Positions 1 to 8,371 of a stretch of DNA of 12,160 nt are shown piece after piece; positions within the stretch are counted from its first letter, which is position 1; each line of letters opens with the position of its first letter. This DNA comes from Emcibacter sp. (GTDB taxonomy: Bacteria > Pseudomonadota > Alphaproteobacteria > Sphingomonadales > Emcibacteraceae). The position numbers were made by a program, and so were the translations under genes. The stretch spans positions 1 through 12,160 of the forward strand of contig JALUWZ010000085.1 of assembly GCA_027019205.1 (NCBI GenBank). Reading direction: 5' to 3'. Under the pieces are notes generated by a model. That model had not been told where the DNA came from. It did not search any database and was given only the letters and a program-made list of their open reading frames with translations.

Positions 1-86
1 CCGCTTGACGGATTAAAGACCGGGGAGGTGCGGCCACTGGTGCCCGCCAGATGTTCGCCGCCGATATAATGGGTATAAAGCTTCAT
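1..86 (-). CDS. mmsA: Methylmalonate-semialdehyde dehydrogenase (CoA-acylating), N-terminal fragment
   Basis: Only the first 28 codons are in the window; the gene continues past the left edge. The translation begins MKLYTHYIGGEHLAGTSG and continues to a FNPSSG segment. The pattern FIGG...AGTSGR...V(F/Y)NP is the usual N-terminus of CoA-acylating methylmalonate-semialdehyde dehydrogenases. These convert methylmalonate semialdehyde to propionyl-CoA at the end of valine and myo-inositol breakdown. I chose the ATG at 84-86 because a GAGG ribosome-binding sequence lies about nine bases upstream. An in-frame ATG at 99-101 would add five residues but has no clear ribosome-binding site. The divergent LysR gene fits the usual alphaproteobacterial arrangement in which such a regulator flanks mmsA. 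Another aldehyde dehydrogenase of the superfamily remains possible because no catalytic residue is visible. Confidence 0.7.
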   Translation of the reverse strand, partial: MKLYTHYIGGEHLAGTSGRTSPVFNPSS

Positions 87-123
87 GATCAGGATCCTCA
101 TGCTCTGGTGGAAAAATCTGATT

Positions 124-149
124 TGCAGTTTACTAAAGATAAAATTGCA
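124..149. promoter_or_regulatory. Inverted repeat in the mmsA-lysR intergenic region, candidate LysR operator
   Basis: The 119-base AT-rich gap between the divergent genes (87-205) holds an imperfect palindrome: TGCAGTTT at 124-131 and AAATTGCA at 142-149, matching at 7 of 8 positions with a 10-base spacer. LysR-type regulators commonly bind interrupted dyads in such divergent gaps, and this one could serve both promoters. On the minus strand TATAAA (155-150) is a possible -10 for mmsA. On the plus strand TTCAAA (157-162) and CATAAA (181-186), 18 bases apart, could drive lysR. The promoter assignments are inference. Confidence 0.4.
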
Positions 150-205
150 TTTATAGTTCAAAATATTCACAAACAATCTGCATAAATACACAGAGATCAC
201 ACCTT

Positions 206-1117
206 ATGTATGACTGGAATGACCTGCGGTATTTTCTTGAACTGTCCCGGCGCGGGCGGCTGATCAGTGCGGCGCGCAAGCTGCATGTTGATCACACCAC
301 GGTCAGCCGCCGGATTTCTGCGCTTGAGGATGAGCTGAATGCCCGACTGTTTGATAAATCGCCGCGCGGCTACAAGCTGACCGATGCCGGGCTGCGGCTG
401 CTGCCTTATGCCGAGCAGATGGAGGCGCGCTCAAACCAGCTCTATCAGGAAATTTCCGGCAAGGATGCACGGCTGTCCGGCACGGTGCGGCTCGCGGCAC
501 CTGAGGGGCTGAGCGCCGACATCATCGCCCGCAACCTTGGCAAATTTCGCGAAATGCACCCGGATATCGAGCTTGAGCTGCTTGCCGAATCGCGCCAGAC
601 CAGCCTGTCAAAGCGCGAGGCGGATATTGCCATCACCCTCGCCCGGCCCGACAGTGGCCGGGTGATTGCGTGGAAATTATGTGATTACCGGCTCGGGCTT
701 TACGCGACACAGGATTATCTTGACCGGCACCCGGCCATATCACGCCTTGAGGACCTGAATGGCCATGATTTTATCGGCTATATTGATGATCTGATCCAGC
801 TGCCGGAACTGCGTTTCCTTGAGCAGGTGGTCAAAAGCCCGCATATGGTGTTTCGCAGCACCAGCGTCATCGCCCAGTATAATGCAGTGCTTGACGGGAT
901 CGGCCTGTCAATTGTCCATTATTTTATGGCAAATCACGATGCGCGCCTGATTCCGGTTCTGCCACATAAAGTCGCCATTGACCGCGAATACTGGCTGGTG
1001 GTCCATGAAGACCTGCGCCATGTCGCCCGGGTTGATGCGGTGTGCCATTTCCTGACAAAGCTGCTGAAAGACCTGCACGGCCATATGACGGGTCAATCTA
1101 TGCCAAGAATTTTATGA
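206..1117 (+). CDS. LysR-family transcriptional regulator
   Basis: A 303-residue protein of standard LysR length. Residues about 4-62 form the N-terminal winged helix-turn-helix: the segment LISAARKLHVDHTTVSRR is the recognition helix region, followed by the LEDELNARLF linker typical of the family. Residues about 90-295 make up the periplasmic-binding-protein-like effector domain, beginning near LSGTVRLAAPEG. It is divergent from the putative mmsA gene, so the simplest inference is that it controls mmsA, and probably itself, in response to a branched-chain or acyl-CoA pathway metabolite. The effector cannot be read from the sequence. Its 3' end overlaps the 3' end of the convergent queE gene by 25 bases, with no terminator between them. 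No strong ribosome-binding site precedes the ATG, but the start fits the family N-terminus exactly. Confidence 0.92.
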   Translation: MYDWNDLRYFLELSRRGRLISAARKLHVDHTTVSRRISALEDELNARLFDKSPRGYKLTDAGLRLLPYAEQMEARSNQLYQEISGKDARLSGTVRLAAPEGLSADIIARNLGKFREMHPDIELELLAESRQTSLSKREADIAITLARPDSGRVIAWKLCDYRLGLYATQDYLDRHPAISRLEDLNGHDFIGYIDDLIQLPELRFLEQVVKSPHMVFRSTSVIAQYNAVLDGIGLSIVHYFMANHDARLIPVLPHKVAIDREYWLVVHEDLRHVARVDAVCHFLTKLLKDLHGHMTGQSMPRIL

Positions 1118-1728
1118 CTTTGCAGGCTGAGCTGCCAACGGGGGTGGGCAAGGCAATATTGGACCGTGGCCGCCCTGTGGTCTGCCCCCGCCTCGTCAAG
1201 GGGTTGCAGATAGAAATGAGCAAAATCGAGATGGGCAACATCGTCCGGGCCAACGGCATCCTGCGGATAGACCAGCTTTAATTCATCACCACTGGTCTGG
1301 ACCAGCTTGTCGAGGTTTTTCGGGCTGACACAGACCCAGTCAAGCTCCGGCGGACAGGGCAGGCTGCCATTGGTTTCAACCGCGACCACAAACCCCCGGC
1401 CTTGCAAGGCCGTGATCAGGGCGCTGTCAAGCTGCATCAGCGGCTCACCACCCGTGCAGACGATAAAGGGTTTGCCGCCTGCCCCGCCCCATATTTTCTG
1501 CACGGCATCGGCCAGGGATTCTGCTGTGCTGAATTTACCGCCATTCTGGCCGTCGGTACCGATAAAATCCGTATCACAGAAATTGCAGTCGGCAGCCGCA
1601 CGGTCCTGTTCGCGCCCGGACCAGAAATTGCAGCCGGCAAAGCGGCAGAATACCGCCGGGCGGCCCGAATGCCGGCCCTCACCCTGAAGGGTATAGAATA
1701 TTTCCTTGACGCTATAGGTCATTGACAT
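1093..1728 (-). CDS. queE: 7-carboxy-7-deazaguanine synthase (radical SAM)
   Basis: A 211-residue protein. QueE converts 6-carboxy-5,6,7,8-tetrahydropterin to 7-carboxy-7-deazaguanine, the ring-contraction step of queuosine precursor synthesis. The N-terminal EIFYTLQGEG motif (residues 9-18) is characteristic. The iron-sulfur cluster cysteines are C33, C48 and C51, spaced CX14CX2C. This is the variant found in many proteobacterial QueE proteins rather than the canonical CX3CX2C. TGGEP (92-96) is the SAM-binding motif, and the protein ends in the family-typical SHKILGID. The start overlaps the end of queC by 17 bases; a second in-frame ATG two codons later is an alternative. Overlap with queC indicates one transcript and probable translational coupling. 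queD and folE, the other precursor genes, are not in the window. Confidence 0.95.
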   Translation of the reverse strand: MSMTYSVKEIFYTLQGEGRHSGRPAVFCRFAGCNFWSGREQDRAAADCNFCDTDFIGTDGQNGGKFSTAESLADAVQKIWGGAGGKPFIVCTGGEPLMQLDSALITALQGRGFVVAVETNGSLPCPPELDWVCVSPKNLDKLVQTSGDELKLVYPQDAVGPDDVAHLDFAHFYLQPLDEAGADHRAATVQYCLAHPRWQLSLQSHKILGID

Positions 1729-2419
1729 AGGCTACAGGGTCGGTCTGTCCGGCCTCGCGGAAGCCTTTAAGCCTTAACTGACAGGCATCGCATTCGCCGC
1801 AGGCGGCACCATTCGCTGCCGGATCATAACAACTGGTGGTGATGCTGTAATCGACGCCAAGGGCAAGGCCGGTTTTTATAATATCCGCCTTGGTCATATC
1901 AATCAGCGGCGTGTGGATTTTGATGCCCTGCGTCCCCTCAACCCCGCTTCTGGTCGCAAGATTGGCCATCGCCTGATAGGCGGCGATATAGTCCGGGCGG
2001 CAATCGGGATAACCGCTGAAATCAAGCGCGTTGACGCCGATAAAAATATCATTCGCCCCGACGGTTTCAGCGTAAGCCAGCGCGAATGACAGGAAAATGG
2101 TATTGCGCGCCGGAACATAGGTTACCGGAATTTCGCCCGCCATTTCATCGCCGCTGCGGCCCTTGGGCACCGCAATATCATCGGTCAGGGCCGAACCGCC
2201 AAACACGCGCAGGTCAATATTTGCCGTCACATGCCGGATCAGGCCCATCCGGTCCGCGACCCGGGCGGCAGCGGCAAGCTCTATGGTGTGGCGCTGACCA
2301 TAATCAAAGCTCAGGCCATATATCTCAAAGCCCCGCGCCCGGGCAATCGCCGCACAGGTTGTTGAATCAAGCCCGCCGCTCAGCAGCAGCACGGCCTTTC
2401 CGGTTTCCGTTATCATCAT
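1712..2419 (-). CDS. queC: 7-cyano-7-deazaguanine (preQ0) synthase
   Basis: A 235-residue cytoplasmic ATP-dependent ligase that converts 7-carboxy-7-deazaguanine and ammonia to preQ0. The PP-loop SGGLDST is at residues 14-20, followed by SFDYGQRH. The C-terminal zinc site is visible as C197, C207, C210 and C213 in the CGECDACQLR region. The length is normal for QueC. It is the first gene of a two-gene leftward operon with queE, whose product makes its substrate. Two adjacent ATG codons begin the frame and either could be used; no strong ribosome-binding sequence distinguishes them. I looked for a preQ1 riboswitch in the short upstream gap (2420-2491) and did not recognise one. Confidence 0.96.
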   Translation of the reverse strand: MMITETGKAVLLLSGGLDSTTCAAIARARGFEIYGLSFDYGQRHTIELAAAARVADRMGLIRHVTANIDLRVFGGSALTDDIAVPKGRSGDEMAGEIPVTYVPARNTIFLSFALAYAETVGANDIFIGVNALDFSGYPDCRPDYIAAYQAMANLATRSGVEGTQGIKIHTPLIDMTKADIIKTGLALGVDYSITTSCYDPAANGAACGECDACQLRLKGFREAGQTDPVAYVNDL

Positions 2420-2446
2420 ACTGTCTTCTGTTAACCCTTGTAATTC

Positions 2447-2465
2447 ACATAACCTAAAATTATGT
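2447..2465. promoter_or_regulatory. Small dyad in the queC/DUF2889 divergent gap
   Basis: The 72-base gap between queC and the DUF2889 gene must contain both divergent promoters. It carries a perfect 6-base inverted repeat, ACATAA at 2447-2452 and TTATGT at 2460-2465, with a 7-base AT-rich spacer. A weak plus-strand promoter, TTGTAA (2438-2443) with TATGTA (2461-2466) 17 bases later, would overlap the dyad. The plus-strand gene has a good AGGAGA ribosome-binding site just before its ATG. A dyad this short in AT-rich DNA can easily arise by chance. Confidence 0.25.
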
Positions 2466-2491
2466 ATAGAGCCAGTATTTAGGAGAAAGAT

Positions 2492-3079
2492 ATGCCTTTG
2501 TCAAAGCCCGTCCCCCGCAAAGCTCTTCATCGCCGCTCGATTATCTGTGACGGGTATCAGCGCGACGACGGCCTGTGGGATATTGAGGGGCGCATGGAAG
2601 ACATCAAACATTATCCCTTTGACAATAAATTCCGTGGCAAAGTCCCCCCCGGCGAGCCGCTCCATGAAATGTATATCCGCCTGACCCTTGATGATGATCT
2701 GGTGGTGCGGGAGGTCGAGGCCCGTATGGACCATTTCCCCTTTGACGGCTGCCCGGATATTACGGTGGATTATGGCAAGCTGGCCGGGGTCAAAATCGGT
2801 ATCGGCTGGCGCCGCGCCATCCGGGAACGGCTTGGCGGCAAACTCGGTTGCACCCATCTGACGGAATTACTGCCGGTGCTGGCCACGGTAGCCATCCAGA
2901 CACTCATGCCGGTCATTATGAAACGCCGCCGGGAAGCGGCAGAGGCTGAGGGGAAGGCGCCAGAGAAAACCAGACCACCCATGCTCGACAGCTGCCACAG
3001 CTGGGCCTCGGATGGTCCCAATGTCAAGGAATTTGCCCCGGATTTTTATACCGGCCCGGATTTTGATATGGAGAAGTAA
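2492..3079 (+). CDS. DUF2889 domain-containing protein
   Basis: A 195-residue soluble protein that I assign to DUF2889, a family without an established function. The pattern supporting this is HRRSIICDGYQRDDGLWDIEG near the start (residues about 14-34, abbreviated here), a HYPF motif near residue 40, the central DHFPFDGCPDI block near residue 85, the GCTHLTELL block near residue 120, and a DSCHSW...DGP..K segment near the C-terminus. Several Cys, His and Asp residues in these blocks look like possible metal ligands, which is inference only. No signal peptide or membrane segment is seen. It is divergent from queC and may share its control region, but that does not show a functional link. A strong AGGAGA site sets the start. 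The stop lies one base from the stop of the convergent DUF4169 gene. Confidence 0.85.
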   Translation: MPLSKPVPRKALHRRSIICDGYQRDDGLWDIEGRMEDIKHYPFDNKFRGKVPPGEPLHEMYIRLTLDDDLVVREVEARMDHFPFDGCPDITVDYGKLAGVKIGIGWRRAIRERLGGKLGCTHLTELLPVLATVAIQTLMPVIMKRRREAAEAEGKAPEKTRPPMLDSCHSWASDGPNVKEFAPDFYTGPDFDMEK

Positions 3080-3080
3080 A

Positions 3081-3266
3081 TCAGTCCCCCGGCTCATCAG
3101 TTTTATGATTGTCAAGATTGGTCTCAAAAGTTTTCTTCTCTTTTTTTAGACGAATTTTGACAGATTTTTTCTGACCGAACAGAACCCGCCGCTGACCGGC
3201 CTCCTGCTCTTTTTTACGCCGGGTTATTTTTTTACCGGCCCGTTTGAAATTTATGACTTTGCCCAT
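3081..3266 (-). CDS. DUF4169 family small basic protein
   Basis: A 61-residue, strongly basic and hydrophilic protein. It opens with MGKVINFKRAGKKITRRKKE and contains a short FGQKKSVK segment, matching the layout of DUF4169: an (I/V)(I/V)N(L/F)(R/K)RARK start, then NR..FG(R/Q)(T/K)K. These proteins are found mainly in Alphaproteobacteria and have no known function. The charge suggests nucleic-acid or ribosome association, but that is inference. An AAGGGAAG ribosome-binding sequence lies just upstream of the ATG, which supports translation. It converges with the DUF2889 gene, with one base between the stops. It is divergent from uvrB, and the 122-base gap between them holds promoter-like AT-rich DNA. 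Confidence 0.75.
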   Translation of the reverse strand: MGKVINFKRAGKKITRRKKEQEAGQRRVLFGQKKSVKIRLKKEKKTFETNLDNHKTDEPGD

Positions 3267-3354
3267 TATTCTTCCCTTTACATATTAAACATATCATAAA
3301 AATACTGCTTTGGCAGCCTATTTATCAATTTACGGCTCATCGAATATCTGATAA

Positions 3355-3369
3355 GAACAAAAGGGAAAC
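3355..3369 (+). promoter_or_regulatory. LexA-like box upstream of uvrB
   Basis: Alphaproteobacterial LexA recognises direct repeats GTTC-N7-GTTC, or GAAC-N7-GAAC on the other strand. At 3355-3369 the sequence is GAAC, seven bases, then AAAC: correct spacing with one mismatch in the second half. It lies 19 bases before the uvrB start codon, where a repressor would block initiation. uvrB is a classic SOS gene, which gives context, but a one-mismatch match of this size could be chance. Confidence 0.4.
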
Positions 3370-3388
3370 TTTTACCGGAATTTATCTT

Positions 3389-5518
<2,130 letters not shown>

Positions 5519-5539
5519 GCTGGATTGTTAATTTTCACA

Positions 5540-5568
5540 TTGATTTAGCGGCATTCAGGCCTTATAGC
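5540..5568 (+). promoter_or_regulatory. Candidate promoter for tRNA-Pro
   Basis: TTGATT at 5540-5545 and TATAGC at 5563-5568 are separated by 17 bases. Each matches the sigma-70 consensus hexamers at four of six positions. Initiation near 5575 would give a leader of roughly 45 bases before the mature tRNA. The position between uvrB and the tRNA makes an independent tRNA promoter plausible. Confidence 0.4.
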
Positions 5569-5587
5569 TTCGCCATGGGTTATTTAA

Positions 5588-5607
5588 AGGGTTATTTTAA
5601 TGACCCT
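5588..5607 (+). terminator. Possible weak terminator hairpin after uvrB
   Basis: AGGGTTAT (5588-5595) and ATGACCCT (5600-5607) can form an eight-pair stem with one G-U pair and a four-base loop. A pyrimidine-rich stretch with broken T runs (GGTTCTTTCTTG) follows. The T tract is poor, so this could equally be a structure in the tRNA leader rather than a terminator for uvrB. Confidence 0.3.
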
Positions 5608-5620
5608 GGTTCTTTCTTGC

Positions 5621-5697
<77 letters not shown>

Positions 5698-5701
5698 AAT
5701 A

Positions 5702-5738
5702 AAATTCCGTTAATTCAATGAGTTAACGGGATTTTTTT
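5702..5738 (+). terminator. Rho-independent terminator of tRNA-Pro
   Basis: AAATTCCGTTAA (5702-5713) pairs along 12 positions with TTAACGGGATTT (5723-5734), with one G-U pair, and the T run continues to 5738. Inner bases can extend the stem. It starts five bases after the tRNA CCA end, so it almost certainly ends this transcript. Confidence 0.85.
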
Positions 5739-5820
5739 ATTCAGGATTTAGGCCAGATTTATCTTCGGCAGGAGTATCATCGCGTAAGGAATATAACATT
5801 TTTTTTAATGTTTTCAGAAT

Positions 5821-5853
5821 ATAAAAAAGGCCTGCATAAAAATGCAAGCCTTT
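5821..5853 (-). terminator. Rho-independent terminator of the rplM-rpsI operon
   Basis: Read on the minus strand, AAAGGCTTGCAT and ATGCAGGCCTTT form a 12-pair stem with one G-U pair and a four-base T loop, followed by a T run (complement of 5823-5828). On the plus strand the same position would be a C-A mismatch and the downstream T run is absent, so it works leftward. It lies about 30 bases beyond the rpsI stop. Between this and the tRNA terminator (5739-5820) I see no gene. Confidence 0.85.
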
Positions 5854-5883
5854 GATTTAATTGAGTAATTTCGTGTTTCTGTC

Positions 5884-6402
5884 TTAACGTTTGGAGAACT
5901 GGAAGCTCTTGCGGGCTTTGGCCTTGCCGTATTTTTTACGTTCAACAATACGGGCATCACGGGTCATGAAACCCTGGGCCTTGAGCGCCGGACGCAGGGC
6001 CGGTTCGTAATATGTCAGGGCCTTGGATATGCCGTGGCGTACTGCGCCGGCCTGACCGGACAGGCCGCCGCCCTTGACCGTACAGATCACATCGAACTGA
6101 CCAACCCGGGAGGTTACGTCAAAAGGCTGGTTGACCAGCATTCTCAGGGTCGGACGGGCAAAATAGACCTGCTGGTCACGGCCATTGATGGTGATCATGC
6201 CCTTGCCGGGTTTGATCCAGACCCGGGCGATGGCGTCTTTACGTTTGCCGGTCGCGTAAGACCGGCCCTGGGCATCAATTTTCGGCTGGACTTCCTGTTC
6301 TTCGGCGGATGCGGTATCGGCTGTTTCCTGAACCGGGGCCGCAGTCTGGATTTCCGAGGTAATATCTTTCAGATCTTCCAGAGTTTTCTTTTCTTTGGTC
6401 AT
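5884..6402 (-). CDS. rpsI: 30S ribosomal protein S9
   Basis: A 172-residue S9 protein of the small ribosomal subunit head, whose C-terminal tail reaches the P-site tRNA. The conserved core begins at about residue 48 with YATGKRKDAIARVWIKPG. It continues through GGGLSGQAGAVRHGI and ends in the basic tail KKYGKAKARKSFQFSKR, whose last residues are the invariant FSKR. The first ~45 residues are an extra acidic, low-complexity extension (many Glu, Thr, Ala) not present in the ~130-residue E. coli protein. Extensions of this kind are common in Alphaproteobacteria. The ATG overlaps the rplM stop as TAATG, so the two proteins are probably translationally coupled. A strong terminator follows. Confidence 0.98.
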   Translation of the reverse strand: MTKEKKTLEDLKDITSEIQTAAPVQETADTASAEEQEVQPKIDAQGRSYATGKRKDAIARVWIKPGKGMITINGRDQQVYFARPTLRMLVNQPFDVTSRVGQFDVICTVKGGGLSGQAGAVRHGISKALTYYEPALRPALKAQGFMTRDARIVERKKYGKAKARKSFQFSKR

Positions 6403-6869
6403 TATTTGCGACTCCTTGTATTCTTGATATTCATTGCCGCAACATCCAGTATTTCAGGGTTCTGGGCAGCATGGCTGTGTTCGGGACCAACAAAAACCCT
6501 GAGATTTTTCATCTGGGCATTGCCGAGCGGGCCGCTTGGCACCATGCGTTGCACGGCCTTGACCACCACCCGTTCCGCATGATCGCCTTCGAGAATCTCT
6601 CCGGCGGTACGCTGCTTGATGCCACCCGGATGACCGGTATGCCAATAATAAATCTTGTCCGACATTTTCTTGCCCGACAATTTTACTTTTTCAGCGTTAA
6701 TCACGATAATATAATCCCCGCAATCCATATGAGGGGTGTAGGAAGGCTTGTGCTTGCCGCGCAAACGATTGGCAATAATGGCCGCCAGACGACCGAGGAT
6801 AATTCCCTCGGCATCAATGACGAACCATTTCTTTTCAATGTCTGCTGGCTTGGCAGAAAAGGTTTTCAT
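6402..6869 (-). CDS. rplM: 50S ribosomal protein L13
   Basis: A 155-residue L13, an early-assembly protein of the large ribosomal subunit. Recognisable blocks are KKWFVIDAEGIILGRLA near the N-terminus, HKPSYTPHMDCGDYIIVINA in the middle, YYWHTGHPGG, and MVPSGPLG toward the C-terminus. The length is typical for Alphaproteobacteria, slightly longer than the E. coli protein at the C-terminus. An AAGGA ribosome-binding sequence lies upstream of the ATG. It is the first gene of the two-gene operon with rpsI. L13 represses its own operon in E. coli; whether the leader does so here cannot be seen. It is divergent from metY across a 215-base gap. Confidence 0.98.
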   Translation of the reverse strand: MKTFSAKPADIEKKWFVIDAEGIILGRLAAIIANRLRGKHKPSYTPHMDCGDYIIVINAEKVKLSGKKMSDKIYYWHTGHPGGIKQRTAGEILEGDHAERVVVKAVQRMVPSGPLGNAQMKNLRVFVGPEHSHAAQNPEILDVAAMNIKNTRSRK

Positions 6870-6933
6870 CTGTTATTCCTTACGTCAAAATCATTATGGA
6901 CAAGTGAATTCATCCACGCTACAAAACCGGGGC

Positions 6934-6961
6934 AATATGGCACCAAAAAAACGAAAGTCAA
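6934..6961 (-). promoter_or_regulatory. Candidate promoter of rplM-rpsI
   Basis: On the minus strand TTGACT (6961-6956) is followed after 16 bases by CATATT (6939-6934). The -35 matches five of six consensus bases and the -10 four of six. Transcription would begin about 55-60 bases upstream of the rplM ATG, leaving room for a short leader. Confidence 0.5.
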
Positions 6962-6980
6962 CGGTAATTTTATTTATTTA

Positions 6981-7015
6981 TTCAAATAGTTACCAATATG
7001 GTATCATAATACCAT
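6981..7015 (+). promoter_or_regulatory. Candidate metY promoter with overlapping inverted-repeat operator
   Basis: TTCAAA (6981-6986) and CATAAT (7005-7010), 18 bases apart, form a plausible promoter for metY. Two nested dyads share a middle arm inside it: TACCA-ATA-TGGTA (6991-7003) and ATGGTAT-CATA-ATACCAT (6998-7015), the second with perfect seven-base arms. A further TACCA lies at 7045-7049. Because the dyads cover the spacer and -10, a protein bound there should block transcription. The regulator is unknown. I saw no SAM-II riboswitch signature in the gap. Confidence 0.5.
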
Positions 7016-7084
7016 CAAATAACTCATTGCAAAGGCCGGGATTTTACCATTCCCTGCTGATCATAACAGAAGGAAAGACAACAA

Positions 7085-8371
7085 ATGCCTGAAAATTATA
7101 ATTTTTCAACGCTGGCGGTCCATGCAGGCCAGCAATCGGACCCGGCAACAGGGGCCTGTGCCACACCGATTTACCAGACGGCGTCTTTTGAGTTTGGCAG
7201 CACAGAACAGGCGGCCAGACTTTTCAATCTTGAGGAATTCGGCAATATTTACAGTCGACTCACCAACCCGACCGTGGCGGTTCTGGAAAACCGCGTCACG
7301 GCCCTTGAGGGCGGCGTAGGGGCCGTGGCGGTGGCCAGCGGCCATGCCGCCCAGTTCACGGTCTTTCACACCCTGCTTGAAAGCGGTGATGAAATTCTGG
7401 CGGCCAACAAGCTTTATGGCGGCTCCATCAACCAGATGGGGGAGAGCTTCCGGAAATTTGGCTGGAAAACGACCTTTGTCGAGCCGACAGCAGAAAATTT
7501 CCGGGCGGCCCTGAATGACCGTGTAAAAGCCATTTTTATTGAGAGTCTGGCCAATCCTGGCGGGGTGGTTACGGATATTGCCGCCATCGCCAACGTGGCC
7601 CATGAAGCAGGAATTATTCTGGTAGTAGACAATACCCTCGCCAGCCCCTATCTCTGCCGACCCATCGAACACGGGGCGGATATCGTGGTTCACAGCCTGA
7701 CCAAATTCCTTGGCGGGCAAGGCAACAGCATCGGCGGAATCATTATTGACAGCGGCAAATTTGACTGGATGAAGAGTGATAAATACCCGACCCTGACAGA
7801 GCCATGCCCCAGCTATCACGGCATGGTCATCGGTGATGTTTTCGGGGCGGCCATGGGCAATATCGCCTTTGCCATTGCCTGCCGGGTATTGAGCCTGCGC
7901 GATATCGGACCATGCCTGTCACCGCAGAACGCCTTTTATATCCTGAACGGGATAGAGACCCTGCCGCTGCGTATGCAGCGCCACTCGGACAATGCCCTTG
8001 AGGTCGCCGGTTTCCTGCAAACCCATGACAGAGTTGCCCGGGTATCCTATGCCGGTCTGGAGGGAGACAATTATCATGCCCTGCAACAGAAATATATGCC
8101 CAAAGGGGCCGGGGCCGTCATGACATTCGGCCTGAAGGGCGGTTATGACGCCGGAGTCCGGATGGTTGAAAATGTCAGGCTGTTCACCCACCTCGCCAAT
8201 ATCGGCGATACCCGCAGCCTGATCATTCACCCCTCCTCCACCACCCACCGACAGCTTGACGAAGCAGGCCAGATTGCCGCCGGGGCCGGGCCTGATGTGG
8301 TGCGTCTTTCCGTTGGTATTGAGGATATCCGGGACATCATTGCCGATCTTGATCAGGCGTTGGAGGGTTAG
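7085..8371 (+). CDS. metY: O-acetylhomoserine aminocarboxypropyltransferase (sulfhydrylase)
   Basis: A 428-residue PLP-dependent enzyme of the Cys/Met metabolism family. It makes homocysteine directly from O-acetylhomoserine and sulfide, or reacts with methanethiol to give methionine. The N-terminus FSTLAVHAGQ..DPATGA and the YSRLTNPT block are typical of the class. The Schiff-base lysine is K207 in SLTKFLGGQGNS, and HPSSTTHRQL near the C-terminus contacts the substrate carboxylate. The length matches MetY (about 425-430) rather than the shorter MetB/MetC/MetZ enzymes, which favours MetY. An AAGGA sequence ten bases upstream supports the start. A probable operator precedes it. Its TAG stop overlaps the stop of the convergent cutA gene by four bases. 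A MetY-type location next to rplM is, as far as I know, common in Alphaproteobacteria. Confidence 0.94.
   Translation: MPENYNFSTLAVHAGQQSDPATGACATPIYQTASFEFGSTEQAARLFNLEEFGNIYSRLTNPTVAVLENRVTALEGGVGAVAVASGHAAQFTVFHTLLESGDEILAANKLYGGSINQMGESFRKFGWKTTFVEPTAENFRAALNDRVKAIFIESLANPGGVVTDIAAIANVAHEAGIILVVDNTLASPYLCRPIEHGADIVVHSLTKFLGGQGNSIGGIIIDSGKFDWMKSDKYPTLTEPCPSYHGMVIGDVFGAAMGNIAFAIACRVLSLRDIGPCLSPQNAFYILNGIETLPLRMQRHSDNALEVAGFLQTHDRVARVSYAGLEGDNYHALQQKYMPKGAGAVMTFGLKGGYDAGVRMVENVRLFTHLANIGDTRSLIIHPSSTTHRQLDEAGQIAAGAGPDVVRLSVGIEDIRDIIADLDQALEG

Noticed and set aside
2420..2491. preQ1 riboswitch upstream of queC
   Set aside because: The 72-base gap lacks the preQ1-I hairpin plus A-rich tail ahead of the queC start, and it must also hold the divergent promoter.
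5800..5820. AACATT/AATGTT hairpin as another terminator
   Set aside because: The stem is only six A/T-rich pairs with a T-only loop and no following T tract; the neighbouring stems are far stronger.
6870..7084. SAM-II riboswitch upstream of metY
   Set aside because: Expected from context in Alphaproteobacteria, but I could not find the conserved GCTAAA element or the H-type pseudoknot layout; the dyads overlap a promoter instead.
7106..7819. 237-residue open frame on the minus strand inside metY
   Set aside because: Shadow of the metY codons; the sense frame contains every family motif, including the PLP lysine.
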